A stretch of DNA of 64,000 nt from Erwinia tracheiphila (GTDB lineage: Bacteria > Pseudomonadota > Gammaproteobacteria > Enterobacterales > Enterobacteriaceae): positions 1,178,001-1,242,000 of the forward strand of contig NZ_CP089932.1 of the NCBI RefSeq assembly GCF_021365465.1, in the 5' to 3' direction. Positions within the stretch are counted from its first letter, which is position 1. Every line of letters begins with the position of its first letter. The translations under genes were made by a program, and so were the position numbers. Shown here one piece after another: positions 53,378 through 61,022 of the stretch. The notes below the pieces were generated by a model. The model saw only the letters and a program-made list of their open reading frames with translations, had not been told where the DNA came from and made no database searches.

Positions 53378-54045
53378 GCCGTTTCAGACATGCGGTTAAA
53401 AACCGCGACCAGCACATTCTCACGTTGCGCATTGCCTGCGGCGTGCTGGTTGTTTTCCTTCTGGTGGCCAGCATCGGCTGGATGCGGGCGCCGGATAACC
53501 TGACTATCCACAATCCCCCCGACCTGCGCAGCGGCTCTACCCGTGCCTGGTGGGAGGTTCCTCCCTCCACGGTTTACAGTTTTGGTTTCTACATTTTCCA
53601 ACAGCTCAATGCCTGGCCAAAGAACGGTGAGGCGGATTACCCGGCCAAGATTGCCGCGCTGTCCCCTTATTTGACGGACTCCTGCGCACGCTTCCTGAAG
53701 GCGGACGCCAAAAAGCGCAGCGAAAGCGGCGAGCTTGCCGGCAGGACGCGCGTGGTGTTCGAAATTCCCGAGCATGGTTACAACGGCCGTTATAACCAGA
53801 GTCCGGTGACGGTGAAAGGCCGTGATAATTGGGTGGTACGCCTTGACCTGGTGGCGGACGAGTCCTTTGCCGGCGAACCGGTGAAGCGCGCACTGACACG
53901 CTACCCGCTGAAAGTGGTGCGCGCAGAAGGGGACCCGGAGCGCAATGAGTTTGGTCTGGCCCTGGATTGTTACGACAGCATGCCACAGCGTCTGGCTGCG
54001 GCGCCGGCGGAACCCACGCCTGAGAAAAAAGAAGTATTCCAATGA
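53374..54045 (+). CDS. ICE core protein, TIGR03746 family (TraE-like)
   Basis: 223 residues. One N-terminal transmembrane helix (LRIACGVLVVFLLVASIGWM), then NLTIHNPPDLRSGSTRAWWEVPPSTVYSFGFYIFQQLNAWP and a beta-rich VirB8/TraE-like periplasmic domain. Part of the inner-membrane core. Coupled by ATGA overlaps on both sides. Confidence 0.9.
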   Translation: MSRFRHAVKNRDQHILTLRIACGVLVVFLLVASIGWMRAPDNLTIHNPPDLRSGSTRAWWEVPPSTVYSFGFYIFQQLNAWPKNGEADYPAKIAALSPYLTDSCARFLKADAKKRSESGELAGRTRVVFEIPEHGYNGRYNQSPVTVKGRDNWVVRLDLVADESFAGEPVKRALTRYPLKVVRAEGDPERNEFGLALDCYDSMPQRLAAAPAEPTPEKKEVFQ

Positions 54046-54950
54046 TGAAAGCACGTGTTCTGGCGCTTTCCCTGAGCGTGCTTCCCCTGGCGGCGACGTT
54101 CACCGTGCCGATTGCCCAGGCGGAAGAGCTGATGAAATGGGAGCGTATCCCGTTGCAAATCCCGCTGGCCGTCGGCAAGGAGCGGGTGCTGTTTGCCGAT
54201 AAAAATGTCCGTGTCGGCTTCCCGCCGGCGCTGAATGGCAAGCTGCGGGTGCAAAGCAGCGGTGGTGCGGTTTACCTGAAGGCGGACAGCGCGTTTCCGC
54301 CAACGCGTCTGCAGCTGCAGGACGTCGAAAATGGGGAGGTTATTCTCCTCGATGTGACTGCATCGGACAAAGGCTCCGCCGAGCCGGTGCGCATTGTCTA
54401 CAGCGGTGATGTGACATCGGTCAGCAGCAGTAACGACACGCCTGCGGCTTCAGGGGGAACCAACGCGACACCCGGGGGGGATGATGGCACCCAGGCGAAG
54501 CGTAAAAAAATCAAATATAACGCGCCACTGCCGGTGGTACTGACACGTTACGCGGCACAAAGCCTGTACGGCCCGGTACGCACGGTTGAAGCGGTGCCCG
54601 GCATTCACCCGGTTAATCCGCACCTGCCGAAACGTATCGCGACCCTGTACCCGTCAGAGCCGGTGACCATCACGCCGCTGGGCGGCTGGGGCATTGGCAG
54701 TCGCAACGTGGTGGCGCTAAAAGTGCAGAACACCGCCAGCCGTAAAATCACACTGGACCCGCGGGTGCTACAGGGGCAATTTGTGACGGCGACCTTCCAG
54801 CACCGCTATCTCGGTCCGGTGGGAACCCCGGAGGACACCACCACGCTGTACCTAGTCACTGCCGGTCGCCCGGACGGGGCGTTTGTTGCGGAGCCGTCAG
54901 TGGTTCGCAAAGCCGTAAAAGCGGCGAAGAAGGGGGCAAACCATGGCTGA
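54042..54950 (+). CDS. ICE core protein, TIGR03749 family (TraK-like)
   Basis: 302 residues with a signal peptide (SLSVLPLAATFTVPIAQA). LMKWERIPLQIPLAVGKERVLFADKNVRVGFPPALNGKLRVQSSGGAVYLKA is the TIGR03749 opening; a Ser/Thr/Gly-rich linker (about 125-150) precedes a second beta domain. Counterpart of TraK/VirB9, which sits in the outer-membrane core complex. Confidence 0.9.
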   Translation: MMKARVLALSLSVLPLAATFTVPIAQAEELMKWERIPLQIPLAVGKERVLFADKNVRVGFPPALNGKLRVQSSGGAVYLKADSAFPPTRLQLQDVENGEVILLDVTASDKGSAEPVRIVYSGDVTSVSSSNDTPAASGGTNATPGGDDGTQAKRKKIKYNAPLPVVLTRYAAQSLYGPVRTVEAVPGIHPVNPHLPKRIATLYPSEPVTITPLGGWGIGSRNVVALKVQNTASRKITLDPRVLQGQFVTATFQHRYLGPVGTPEDTTTLYLVTAGRPDGAFVAEPSVVRKAVKAAKKGANHG

Positions 54951-56445
54951 TGTGAAATCCAACATGTTGCCGAAGGTGATTGTGATCGGCGTGCTGGCAG
55001 CGTCCATTGTCGTCGGGCTCAAAGCCTGTAAAGACGATAAAACGCCGGAGAAGCCCCAGCAGGCGCATAACGTCCTGGCCAACATGTCGCCGGAGGAGTT
55101 GCGCGCCCTGGGCGTTGAAGGGGATACCCCAGAAGACACGCTACGTACCCTGGTCGGCACCCTGCGCACCACCCGGACTCAGCAGGCCGAGCTGCAGAGC
55201 AACATCGACAAGGTGTTGAAAGAAAACGAAGCGCTCCGCAAACGCAATACCAATGTCTCCGGCCAGGTCAACGAGGCCGTGGCCGGCTACCAGAAACAGG
55301 CGCAGCAACGTCAGCAGCAGCTTCAGCAGGAGCAGCAGACGCTGATGGGGAAAATCCAGACGCTGACTGACCAACTGGCCGGAAACAAAGACAAGACGAA
55401 AAGCGACAGTGATATCCCGCTCGGTCTGGGGCTGGATGGCGTGGGCGCGGGGGAAGGTGGTGCCGCCCCAGGCCAGGATGGCTTGATGTGGGTCGGGCCG
55501 AAGGACATGAAAGAACCCGACCCACGCAATCCGAACAGCGCGAAAGACGGCCCGCAGTTCCCGACGTCGTTCCTGTCCGACAATGCGATCACGCGCCAAA
55601 AAGCTGCCTATGAGCAGCAGGTGAAGGGCCACACCAATGAAAAAGGGGCGGAGGAGAACGCCGAGCCGGTGTTTACCCTGCCAGAGAATTCCACCCTGGT
55701 GGGCAGTCGGTCCATGACGGCGCTGCTGGGCCGCGTGCCGATCAACGGCACGGTGACCGATCCCTATCCCTTCAAGCTGATGATTGGCAAAGACAACCTG
55801 ACAGCGAACGGCATTGAGCTGCCGGACGTGGAAGGGGCGATTGTCTCGGGGACCGCCAGCGGGGACTGGACATTGTCGTGTGTGCGCGGCCAGGTCAACA
55901 GCATCACCTTCGTGTTTGCGGACGGGACGGTCCGAACCCTGCCAAAACCCAACACCAATATGAATGCCAACGGCAGTAACAATAATGCCGGCAGTAATGC
56001 GAAGGATGTCAGCACCACCGCCGGCATTGGCTGGATCTCCGATGACAACGGCATTCCGTGCATCGGTGGAGAGCGTAAGTCTAATGCCTCGACCTACCTG
56101 CCGACGATCGCCGCCTTGTCGGCCGCCAGCGCCGCCGGGGAAGGGATCAGTCAGGGGCAATACACCACGCAAAACAATGTGAATGGCATCACCTCGACCA
56201 TGACCGGTAATGCCGGTCAGGCGGTGCTGGGCAAGGCGTTGTCCGGCGGGATGAAAGAGACCGCCGACTGGGTGCGTGAGAGCTACGGCATGATGTTCGA
56301 CGCCGTGTACGTTCCGCCGGGTCAGAAGCTGGCCGTGCACATTACTCGCCAGTTGGCGATCGACTTTGAGACCAAAGGGCGCAAGGTGCGTTACGACGAC
56401 TTCAGCCTGCCTGGCGAAGACGGCAGCACCGGCGGGCTGGATTAA
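54943..56445 (+). CDS. ICE core protein, TIGR03752 family (TraB-like)
   Basis: 500 residues. N-terminal transmembrane helix (LPKVIVIGVLAASIVVGLKAC), coiled coil around 85-145 (Gln-rich), Gly/Pro linker, then the VirB10/TraB beta barrel (ENSTLVGSRSMTALLGRVPINGTVTDPYPFKLMIG and YVPPGQKLAVHITRQLAIDFETKGRKVRYDD). It bridges both membranes. Intact, overlaps the TIGR03749 gene by eight bases. Confidence 0.92.
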   Translation: MADVKSNMLPKVIVIGVLAASIVVGLKACKDDKTPEKPQQAHNVLANMSPEELRALGVEGDTPEDTLRTLVGTLRTTRTQQAELQSNIDKVLKENEALRKRNTNVSGQVNEAVAGYQKQAQQRQQQLQQEQQTLMGKIQTLTDQLAGNKDKTKSDSDIPLGLGLDGVGAGEGGAAPGQDGLMWVGPKDMKEPDPRNPNSAKDGPQFPTSFLSDNAITRQKAAYEQQVKGHTNEKGAEENAEPVFTLPENSTLVGSRSMTALLGRVPINGTVTDPYPFKLMIGKDNLTANGIELPDVEGAIVSGTASGDWTLSCVRGQVNSITFVFADGTVRTLPKPNTNMNANGSNNNAGSNAKDVSTTAGIGWISDDNGIPCIGGERKSNASTYLPTIAALSAASAAGEGISQGQYTTQNNVNGITSTMTGNAGQAVLGKALSGGMKETADWVRESYGMMFDAVYVPPGQKLAVHITRQLAIDFETKGRKVRYDDFSLPGEDGSTGGLD

Positions 56446-56471
56446 CGTTTGCTTATAAGAGAATGATAATC

Positions 56472-56875
56472 ATGCGGAAAAACCTGTTTAACCGAGTCCT
56501 GGCGACCGCTGCCATCGTCAGCGTCATGGCGTTGGCCGGCTGTTCGACATCGAAAGAGGAAATGCTGCCACCGGGCGACAGCTCGATGCTGGAATTGTGG
56601 CAGGGTGAGGATGGCGGTGGAACGGCGCGCAATGCTGTAGCAGCGCGCGACAGTCTGCTCCGGCCGCTCACCGAGAGCGAAAACCAGGCAACAGCCGCAC
56701 GCAGGAAAGCGAAATCAGCCAGCAGTTCCCACGGTTGCCGAACCCCGACCTGGTGATGTACGTGTTCCCGCACTTGGCGGACGGAAACGCGCCGGTGCCG
56801 GGGTACAGCACTGTGTTCCCGTTCTACAGCCAGGTGCAGTATGCGATGCCGGGTGAACGGACGGAGGCCTATTGA
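56472..56875 (+). pseudogene. ICE lipoprotein, TIGR03751 family (TraV-like), with one frameshift
   Basis: From ATG 56472 a lipoprotein signal (ATAAIVSVMALAGC) and STSKEEMLPPGDSSMLELWQGEDGG. Near 56685 one base is missing; the next frame continues PGNSRTQESEISQQFPRLPNPDLVMYVFPHLADG and VPGYSTVFPFYSQVQYAMPGE, the conserved end of the family. 404 bases is one short of 135 codons. It would form the outer-membrane core with the TraK- and TraB-like proteins. Its restored stop overlaps the ATPase start (TGATG). Confidence 0.85.
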
Positions 56876-59733
56876 TGCGATTTTCCCTGTTTGATAAAAA
56901 GCGCCTGACGCGCAAGACGCCGGCGGTGCCGGCAACAGTTGTCCAGGACACCGTGATCGCCACCGAGGACGGCGTGCCGCTGTCCGTTGACGGACGTGAA
57001 TCGTTACGGCGCCCGGGCAAGATGACGGTAAAGGATGAGAAACAGGTGTATCACGCCAATCCTTCCATCGTTGATTACCTGCCCTGGGCGGAGTTTCTCG
57101 ACCGTGAGCAGTGTATTTTGCTGGATGACGGTGTGTCCGCCGGGGCCGTATTTGATATTACGCCGGTGGCAACCGAAGGACGCACTGACGATCGCCTGGA
57201 GCAAATGCGCGACACGGTGGAAGACGCGCTGCAGGACTCATTTGACGAGCATGACGAAAACCCCTGGGTAGTGCAGTTCTTTTGCCAGGATGAGAACAAC
57301 GTCGATGCGTACCTTGACCGGCTGAGAGGGTATATCAAGTCGCATGCGCAGGGCTCTCAACTGTCTGAGTCCTGGCTGAAAGAAACCGAGCGCCATATGC
57401 GCGGTATTGCCCGTCCGGAAGGCTTGTTCAAGGATACGCTGATCACCGATCAACCATGGCGTGGGCAGCAACGCCGGACCCGCATGGTGGTGTATCGCTG
57501 GATTGGCAAGGGCAATACCGACCCGATGCCGCCGATCGCCATGCTGAATCAGACCTGTGAGCGCGTGACGGGGGCGCTGAACGGGGCAGGCGTGGTGTGT
57601 GTGCGGCAAAATGGCGGCCAGGTTCACGACTGGCTGCTGCGTCATTTTAATCCCAGCCCTGAGTGGGTGGATAAAGGGACGCTGTACCGTGACGCCGCCT
57701 ATTTTGACAGTCGTGACACGCCGGAAGGTGCCATGCCGGTGCAGAACGATTTTGCCGAAACCCTGCTGTTCACCCCGCCCGTGTCCGATCCGGACCAGGG
57801 GGTGTGGTGGTTCGATAATCAGGCGCATTGTGCCATTCCGGTCGAGAAGCTGCGCCGGCCGCCAGAGCCCGGCACCATCACCGGTGAGAAGAAGCGTGGC
57901 GAGAAGAAAATCAACGCGCTGATGGATATGTTCCCGGAAGGGACAATGGTCTGTATGACCATCGTGGTGCAGCCGCAGGACACGCTGGAAAACGATTTTA
58001 ACAAGCTGTCCAAGAACGCAGTCGGTGAGAATACCGAGTCCGGGCGCGTGCGTCAGGATGTGGCACAGGTCAAGGAATTCCTGGGTAATCGTCATAAGCT
58101 GTACCGTGCCGGCATCACTTTCTTGTTGCGTGCCGGCGACCTGACCACGCTCAATCACAAACGTGTCGATCTGACCAACGTGCTGCTTGGCGCCGGCCTG
58201 CAACCGGTACGGCCGGAGTTTGATGTGGCGCCGCTCAATACCTACCTGCGGGCGCTGCCGATGTGTTTTAACCCGGAGACGGACAAGAAACACTGGTACA
58301 CCCGCCTGACCTGGGTACAGCACCTGGCGGGGTTGCTGCCGGTGACCGGGCGTGAAACGGGAACGGGCAATCCCGGACTGAGTTTTTTCAACCGCGGTGG
58401 TGATATTCTGACGGTTGACCCGCTCAACAAGCATGACCGCAGCCAGAATGCCCATATGCTGTATTTTGGGCCGACCGGCGCGGGGAAGTCTGCGACATTG
58501 TGCGCCACGCTGACGCAAACCATGGTGATACATCGGCCTCGTCTGTTCATTGCTGAAGCGGGCAACTCGTTTGGGTTGCTCGCTGATTACTTTGAAAGCC
58601 AGGGGCTGACGGTCAATAAAATCAGCATCAAACCGGGCAGTGGCGTGTCTCTGCCGCCGTTCTCTTTCGCACATAAGCTTATCGAGGAGCTGAGTTCACT
58701 GGAGCTGGATGAAAGTGAGTTGCGTGATATCGATGCGGACGACGAAGATGAGGATAAACGCGATTATCTGGGGGAGATGGAGATCTCGGCGCGCATGATG
58801 ATCACCGGCGGTGACCAGAAGGAAGAAGCGGAGTTAAAACGGGCTGACCGGGCAATGATCCGCGAAGCCTTGCTGATGGCGGCGAAAAGCGCCTTTGACG
58901 AACAGTGCCAGATGTTACCGTCTGATTTGCAGAACGCCTTGTACGCTATTTCTAACGACACGGCCAACGAAAAGCGCAATCCACAGCGTCGGGCCAAAGC
59001 GGCCGAAATGGCGGAAGCGCTGGGCATGTTTACCCAGGCAGGCAGCTTCGAGGCGGAGCTGTTTAACCGTGAAGGTAGCCTGTGGCCAGAGGCGGATGTC
59101 ACCCTGATTGACCTGGGGCATCTGGCGCGTGAGGGTTATGAGGCGCAGATGGCGCTGACGATGGTGAGCCTGACCAACACCATCAACAACATTGCCGAGC
59201 GGGACCAGTACTCGGAGCGGGACATCGTGTTTGCGGTGGATGAAGCGCATATCGTGACGGTGAATCCGCTGCTGGCACCGTACATGACCAAAATCGTCAA
59301 GATGTGGCGTAAGCTCGGCGCCTGGCTGTGGCTGGCGACACAGAACTTAAAAGACTTCCCGGACATTGCCGAGAAGATGCTGAACATGGCGGAGTGGTGG
59401 GTCTGTCTGACCATGCCGCCGGAGGAGGTCAACGACATTGCCCGTTTCAAAGCCCTGACCGAGGAGCAAAAAGCGGTACTGCTGTCAGCTAGTAAGCTGT
59501 CCGGGTGCTATACCGAAGGCGTGGTGTTGTCGAAAAAACTCGAGGCGCTGTTCCGTGCGGTACCGCCGAGCCTGTACCTGGCGCTGGGGATGACCGAGAA
59601 AGAAGAGAAGGCCGAGCGACGCGCGCTGATGCAGGAATTTGGCTGCAGCGAGCTCGAGGCGGCCCGCAAGGTGGCGCAAAAGCTTGACCGCCTGCGTGGC
59701 CTGACGGCGAACGGGGAGGCAGCGGTAGCATGA
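56875..59733 (+). CDS. traC: Conjugation ATPase TraC/VirB4 (TIGR03744 family)
   Basis: 952 residues; I use the ATG at 56875, one codon after a TTG. Walker A GPTGAGKSA (about 532-540), Walker B IVFAVDEAHIV (about 785-795), then WRKLGAWLWLATQNLKDFPD (motif with conserved Gln). The N-terminal half has the TraC_F_IV domain. It energises pilus assembly. In related ICEs the TIGR03757-TraG block follows; here it does not. Confidence 0.93.
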   Translation: MRFSLFDKKRLTRKTPAVPATVVQDTVIATEDGVPLSVDGRESLRRPGKMTVKDEKQVYHANPSIVDYLPWAEFLDREQCILLDDGVSAGAVFDITPVATEGRTDDRLEQMRDTVEDALQDSFDEHDENPWVVQFFCQDENNVDAYLDRLRGYIKSHAQGSQLSESWLKETERHMRGIARPEGLFKDTLITDQPWRGQQRRTRMVVYRWIGKGNTDPMPPIAMLNQTCERVTGALNGAGVVCVRQNGGQVHDWLLRHFNPSPEWVDKGTLYRDAAYFDSRDTPEGAMPVQNDFAETLLFTPPVSDPDQGVWWFDNQAHCAIPVEKLRRPPEPGTITGEKKRGEKKINALMDMFPEGTMVCMTIVVQPQDTLENDFNKLSKNAVGENTESGRVRQDVAQVKEFLGNRHKLYRAGITFLLRAGDLTTLNHKRVDLTNVLLGAGLQPVRPEFDVAPLNTYLRALPMCFNPETDKKHWYTRLTWVQHLAGLLPVTGRETGTGNPGLSFFNRGGDILTVDPLNKHDRSQNAHMLYFGPTGAGKSATLCATLTQTMVIHRPRLFIAEAGNSFGLLADYFESQGLTVNKISIKPGSGVSLPPFSFAHKLIEELSSLELDESELRDIDADDEDEDKRDYLGEMEISARMMITGGDQKEEAELKRADRAMIREALLMAAKSAFDEQCQMLPSDLQNALYAISNDTANEKRNPQRRAKAAEMAEALGMFTQAGSFEAELFNREGSLWPEADVTLIDLGHLAREGYEAQMALTMVSLTNTINNIAERDQYSERDIVFAVDEAHIVTVNPLLAPYMTKIVKMWRKLGAWLWLATQNLKDFPDIAEKMLNMAEWWVCLTMPPEEVNDIARFKALTEEQKAVLLSASKLSGCYTEGVVLSKKLEALFRAVPPSLYLALGMTEKEEKAERRALMQEFGCSELEAARKVAQKLDRLRGLTANGEAAVA

Positions 59734-60134
59734 TGACCCTGAAATACCCGGAACCTGTTGTTCGACCGCATGGCCAGATTTGTCGTGAACCGTCGTTGTT
59801 TACCCTTCCTCCGCAGGGTGTGGCCACCTTAAGCGAAACGGATGCGCGGCGGCTTGAGACGTTCTGTGCGGCTATCCGAGATCGGCTCTTGGGGCCGGTC
59901 CAACTTACGGCCCACCCGCATCGCATCGGGAGTCGTACCAGCGTTGCGTTGCATCTCGAGGGCCGACTGGGGCGTTGCATCGATGTGCTGATCACGGTGA
60001 CCGGCAGTACGTTGTGGCCCCAGCCGGAGGAGTACGATCATCCGCGTTGGTATGTCACCGTGCCTGATGCGGCGGATGTGGTGTACCTGCTTCTCCACCT
60101 GAGCGAGCTGTGCGAGCGATTTCGGGTTACGTAG
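59730..60134 (+). CDS. Hypothetical ICE protein after TraC
   Basis: 134 residues, overlapping the traC stop. PLFTLPPQGVATLSETDARRLETFCAAIRDRLLGPVQLTAHPHRIGSRTSVALHLEGRLGRCIDVLITVTGS-type sequence; beta-rich, no signal peptide. I do not recognise a family. The overlap argues for co-expression with the ATPase, and a terminator follows. Confidence 0.7.
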   Translation: MMTLKYPEPVVRPHGQICREPSLFTLPPQGVATLSETDARRLETFCAAIRDRLLGPVQLTAHPHRIGSRTSVALHLEGRLGRCIDVLITVTGSTLWPQPEEYDHPRWYVTVPDAADVVYLLLHLSELCERFRVT

Positions 60135-60195
60135 TTTTGGTCTACCCTGAGGCGAGAAGACTCTTCCTCTCTAAAGACGATGCATAGCTTTTTTT

Positions 60196-60217
60196 CCGGC
60201 CTTTGGGCCGGTTTTTA
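60196..60217 (+). terminator. Rho-independent terminator closing the ICE secretion operon
   Basis: CCGGCC and GGGCCGG around a TTT loop, followed by TTTTTAAT (stem 60196-60211). It ends the transcript about 60 bases after the gene behind traC, confirming that the operon stops here rather than running on to TIGR03757-like genes. Confidence 0.85.
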
Positions 60218-60296
60218 ATGCGTTGGGGATATCAGTAACCTGATGTAGCATCCTGTTATACTGCCATGGTTAAATAATCAGCGAGGATCATTGCAG

Positions 60297-60587
60297 ATGA
60301 AACTTGAGCAGTTGGCCGAGCCAAAACCTTTACTCGATGAAGTAACTCTCGCCTCTATAACAAAAGGTTCGCTAATAAAAATTCAGCTTACCGATGGAAT
60401 TAGCGATAAATTTAATGAAACCATCATTATGGAAGTGGTTAATCGGGACAGTCATGTCATTGAGGCAAAATTTATCAGACGTCAAACTGGCAGATTTGAA
60501 GATGCTCAGTCGGTGTCAGTATCTCCTTTTTTAACAGACACGGTGGTGTTTATCAAAGAAGCCGTTTTTGCAGTACTGAACGACTGA
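60297..60587 (+). CDS. Small hypothetical cargo protein
   Basis: 96 residues from ATG 60297, nine bases after GAGGA; a TTG two codons earlier is too near the site. EQLAEPKPLLDEVTLASITKGSLIKIQLTDGISDKFNETIIMEVVNRDSHVIEAKFIRRQ looks like a compact beta barrel. AT-richer than the ICE operon. No family recognised; a T6SS- or toxin-related accessory protein is possible from its neighbours. Confidence 0.6.
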   Translation: MKLEQLAEPKPLLDEVTLASITKGSLIKIQLTDGISDKFNETIIMEVVNRDSHVIEAKFIRRQTGRFEDAQSVSVSPFLTDTVVFIKEAVFAVLND

Positions 60588-60672
60588 TTGTAGTGTGGTT
60601 GGTACCAGGAGGTTTTCCTTTGCACTTTTCTTATGCGATGCTTAAGCCTTCGTTAAGCAAAAGGACTCTGCT

Positions 60673-60938
60673 ATGCCTGATTTCTCGCGTTGTGCCTTTA
60701 CCGAAGGCTGCATGCCTCTGCCAGAAGGTTGTCGTGACCTCACCGTCAACGTACTGCTGGTCAGCGATGAACGTTCCCCCTTGAATACGTCCGTGATATG
60801 TCCTTCAGCCTCATGAAACATTGGCAGGCTCATTTCCCACAGCCTCAAAGGCCGGGTTCTGAAGGGGGGGAATCGATGGACGACGCGTTACTGCAGCAGG
60901 TTCCAGGTTGTGTTCTAGTCGTTCGGGATGCTAGTTAG
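60673..60938 (+). pseudogene. Frameshifted DcrB/DUF1795-like (Eag chaperone-type) gene
   Basis: ATG behind AAAAGGA. The first frame reads FTEGCMPLPEGCRDLTVNVLLVSDERSP, resembling the start of DcrB/DUF1795 proteins, whose T6SS members (Eag) are chaperones for effector loading. A missing base at a C5 run near 60780 breaks it; the other frame gives LEYVRDMSFSLMKHWQAHFPQ and ends with TAG at 60936. 266 bases is one short of 89 codons; the family is ~140 residues, so the 3' part is also lost. Weak similarity, by eye only. Confidence 0.4.
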
Positions 60939-61022
60939 CTCTGGCTATGTATTCAATTCGTTGATTGCTATGTGAAATATCAGGAAGAGTACGCCACAAA
61001 ATTACAGATTGAGGAGTTTTTC

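Noticed and set aside
55141..56340. 399-codon open frame opposite the TIGR03752 gene
   Set aside because: Antisense shadow of a clear VirB10-like gene.
57238..58674. 478-codon open frame opposite traC
   Set aside because: Mirror of the traC reading frame; His/Arg-rich composition typical of antisense frames, no domain, no ribosome-binding site.
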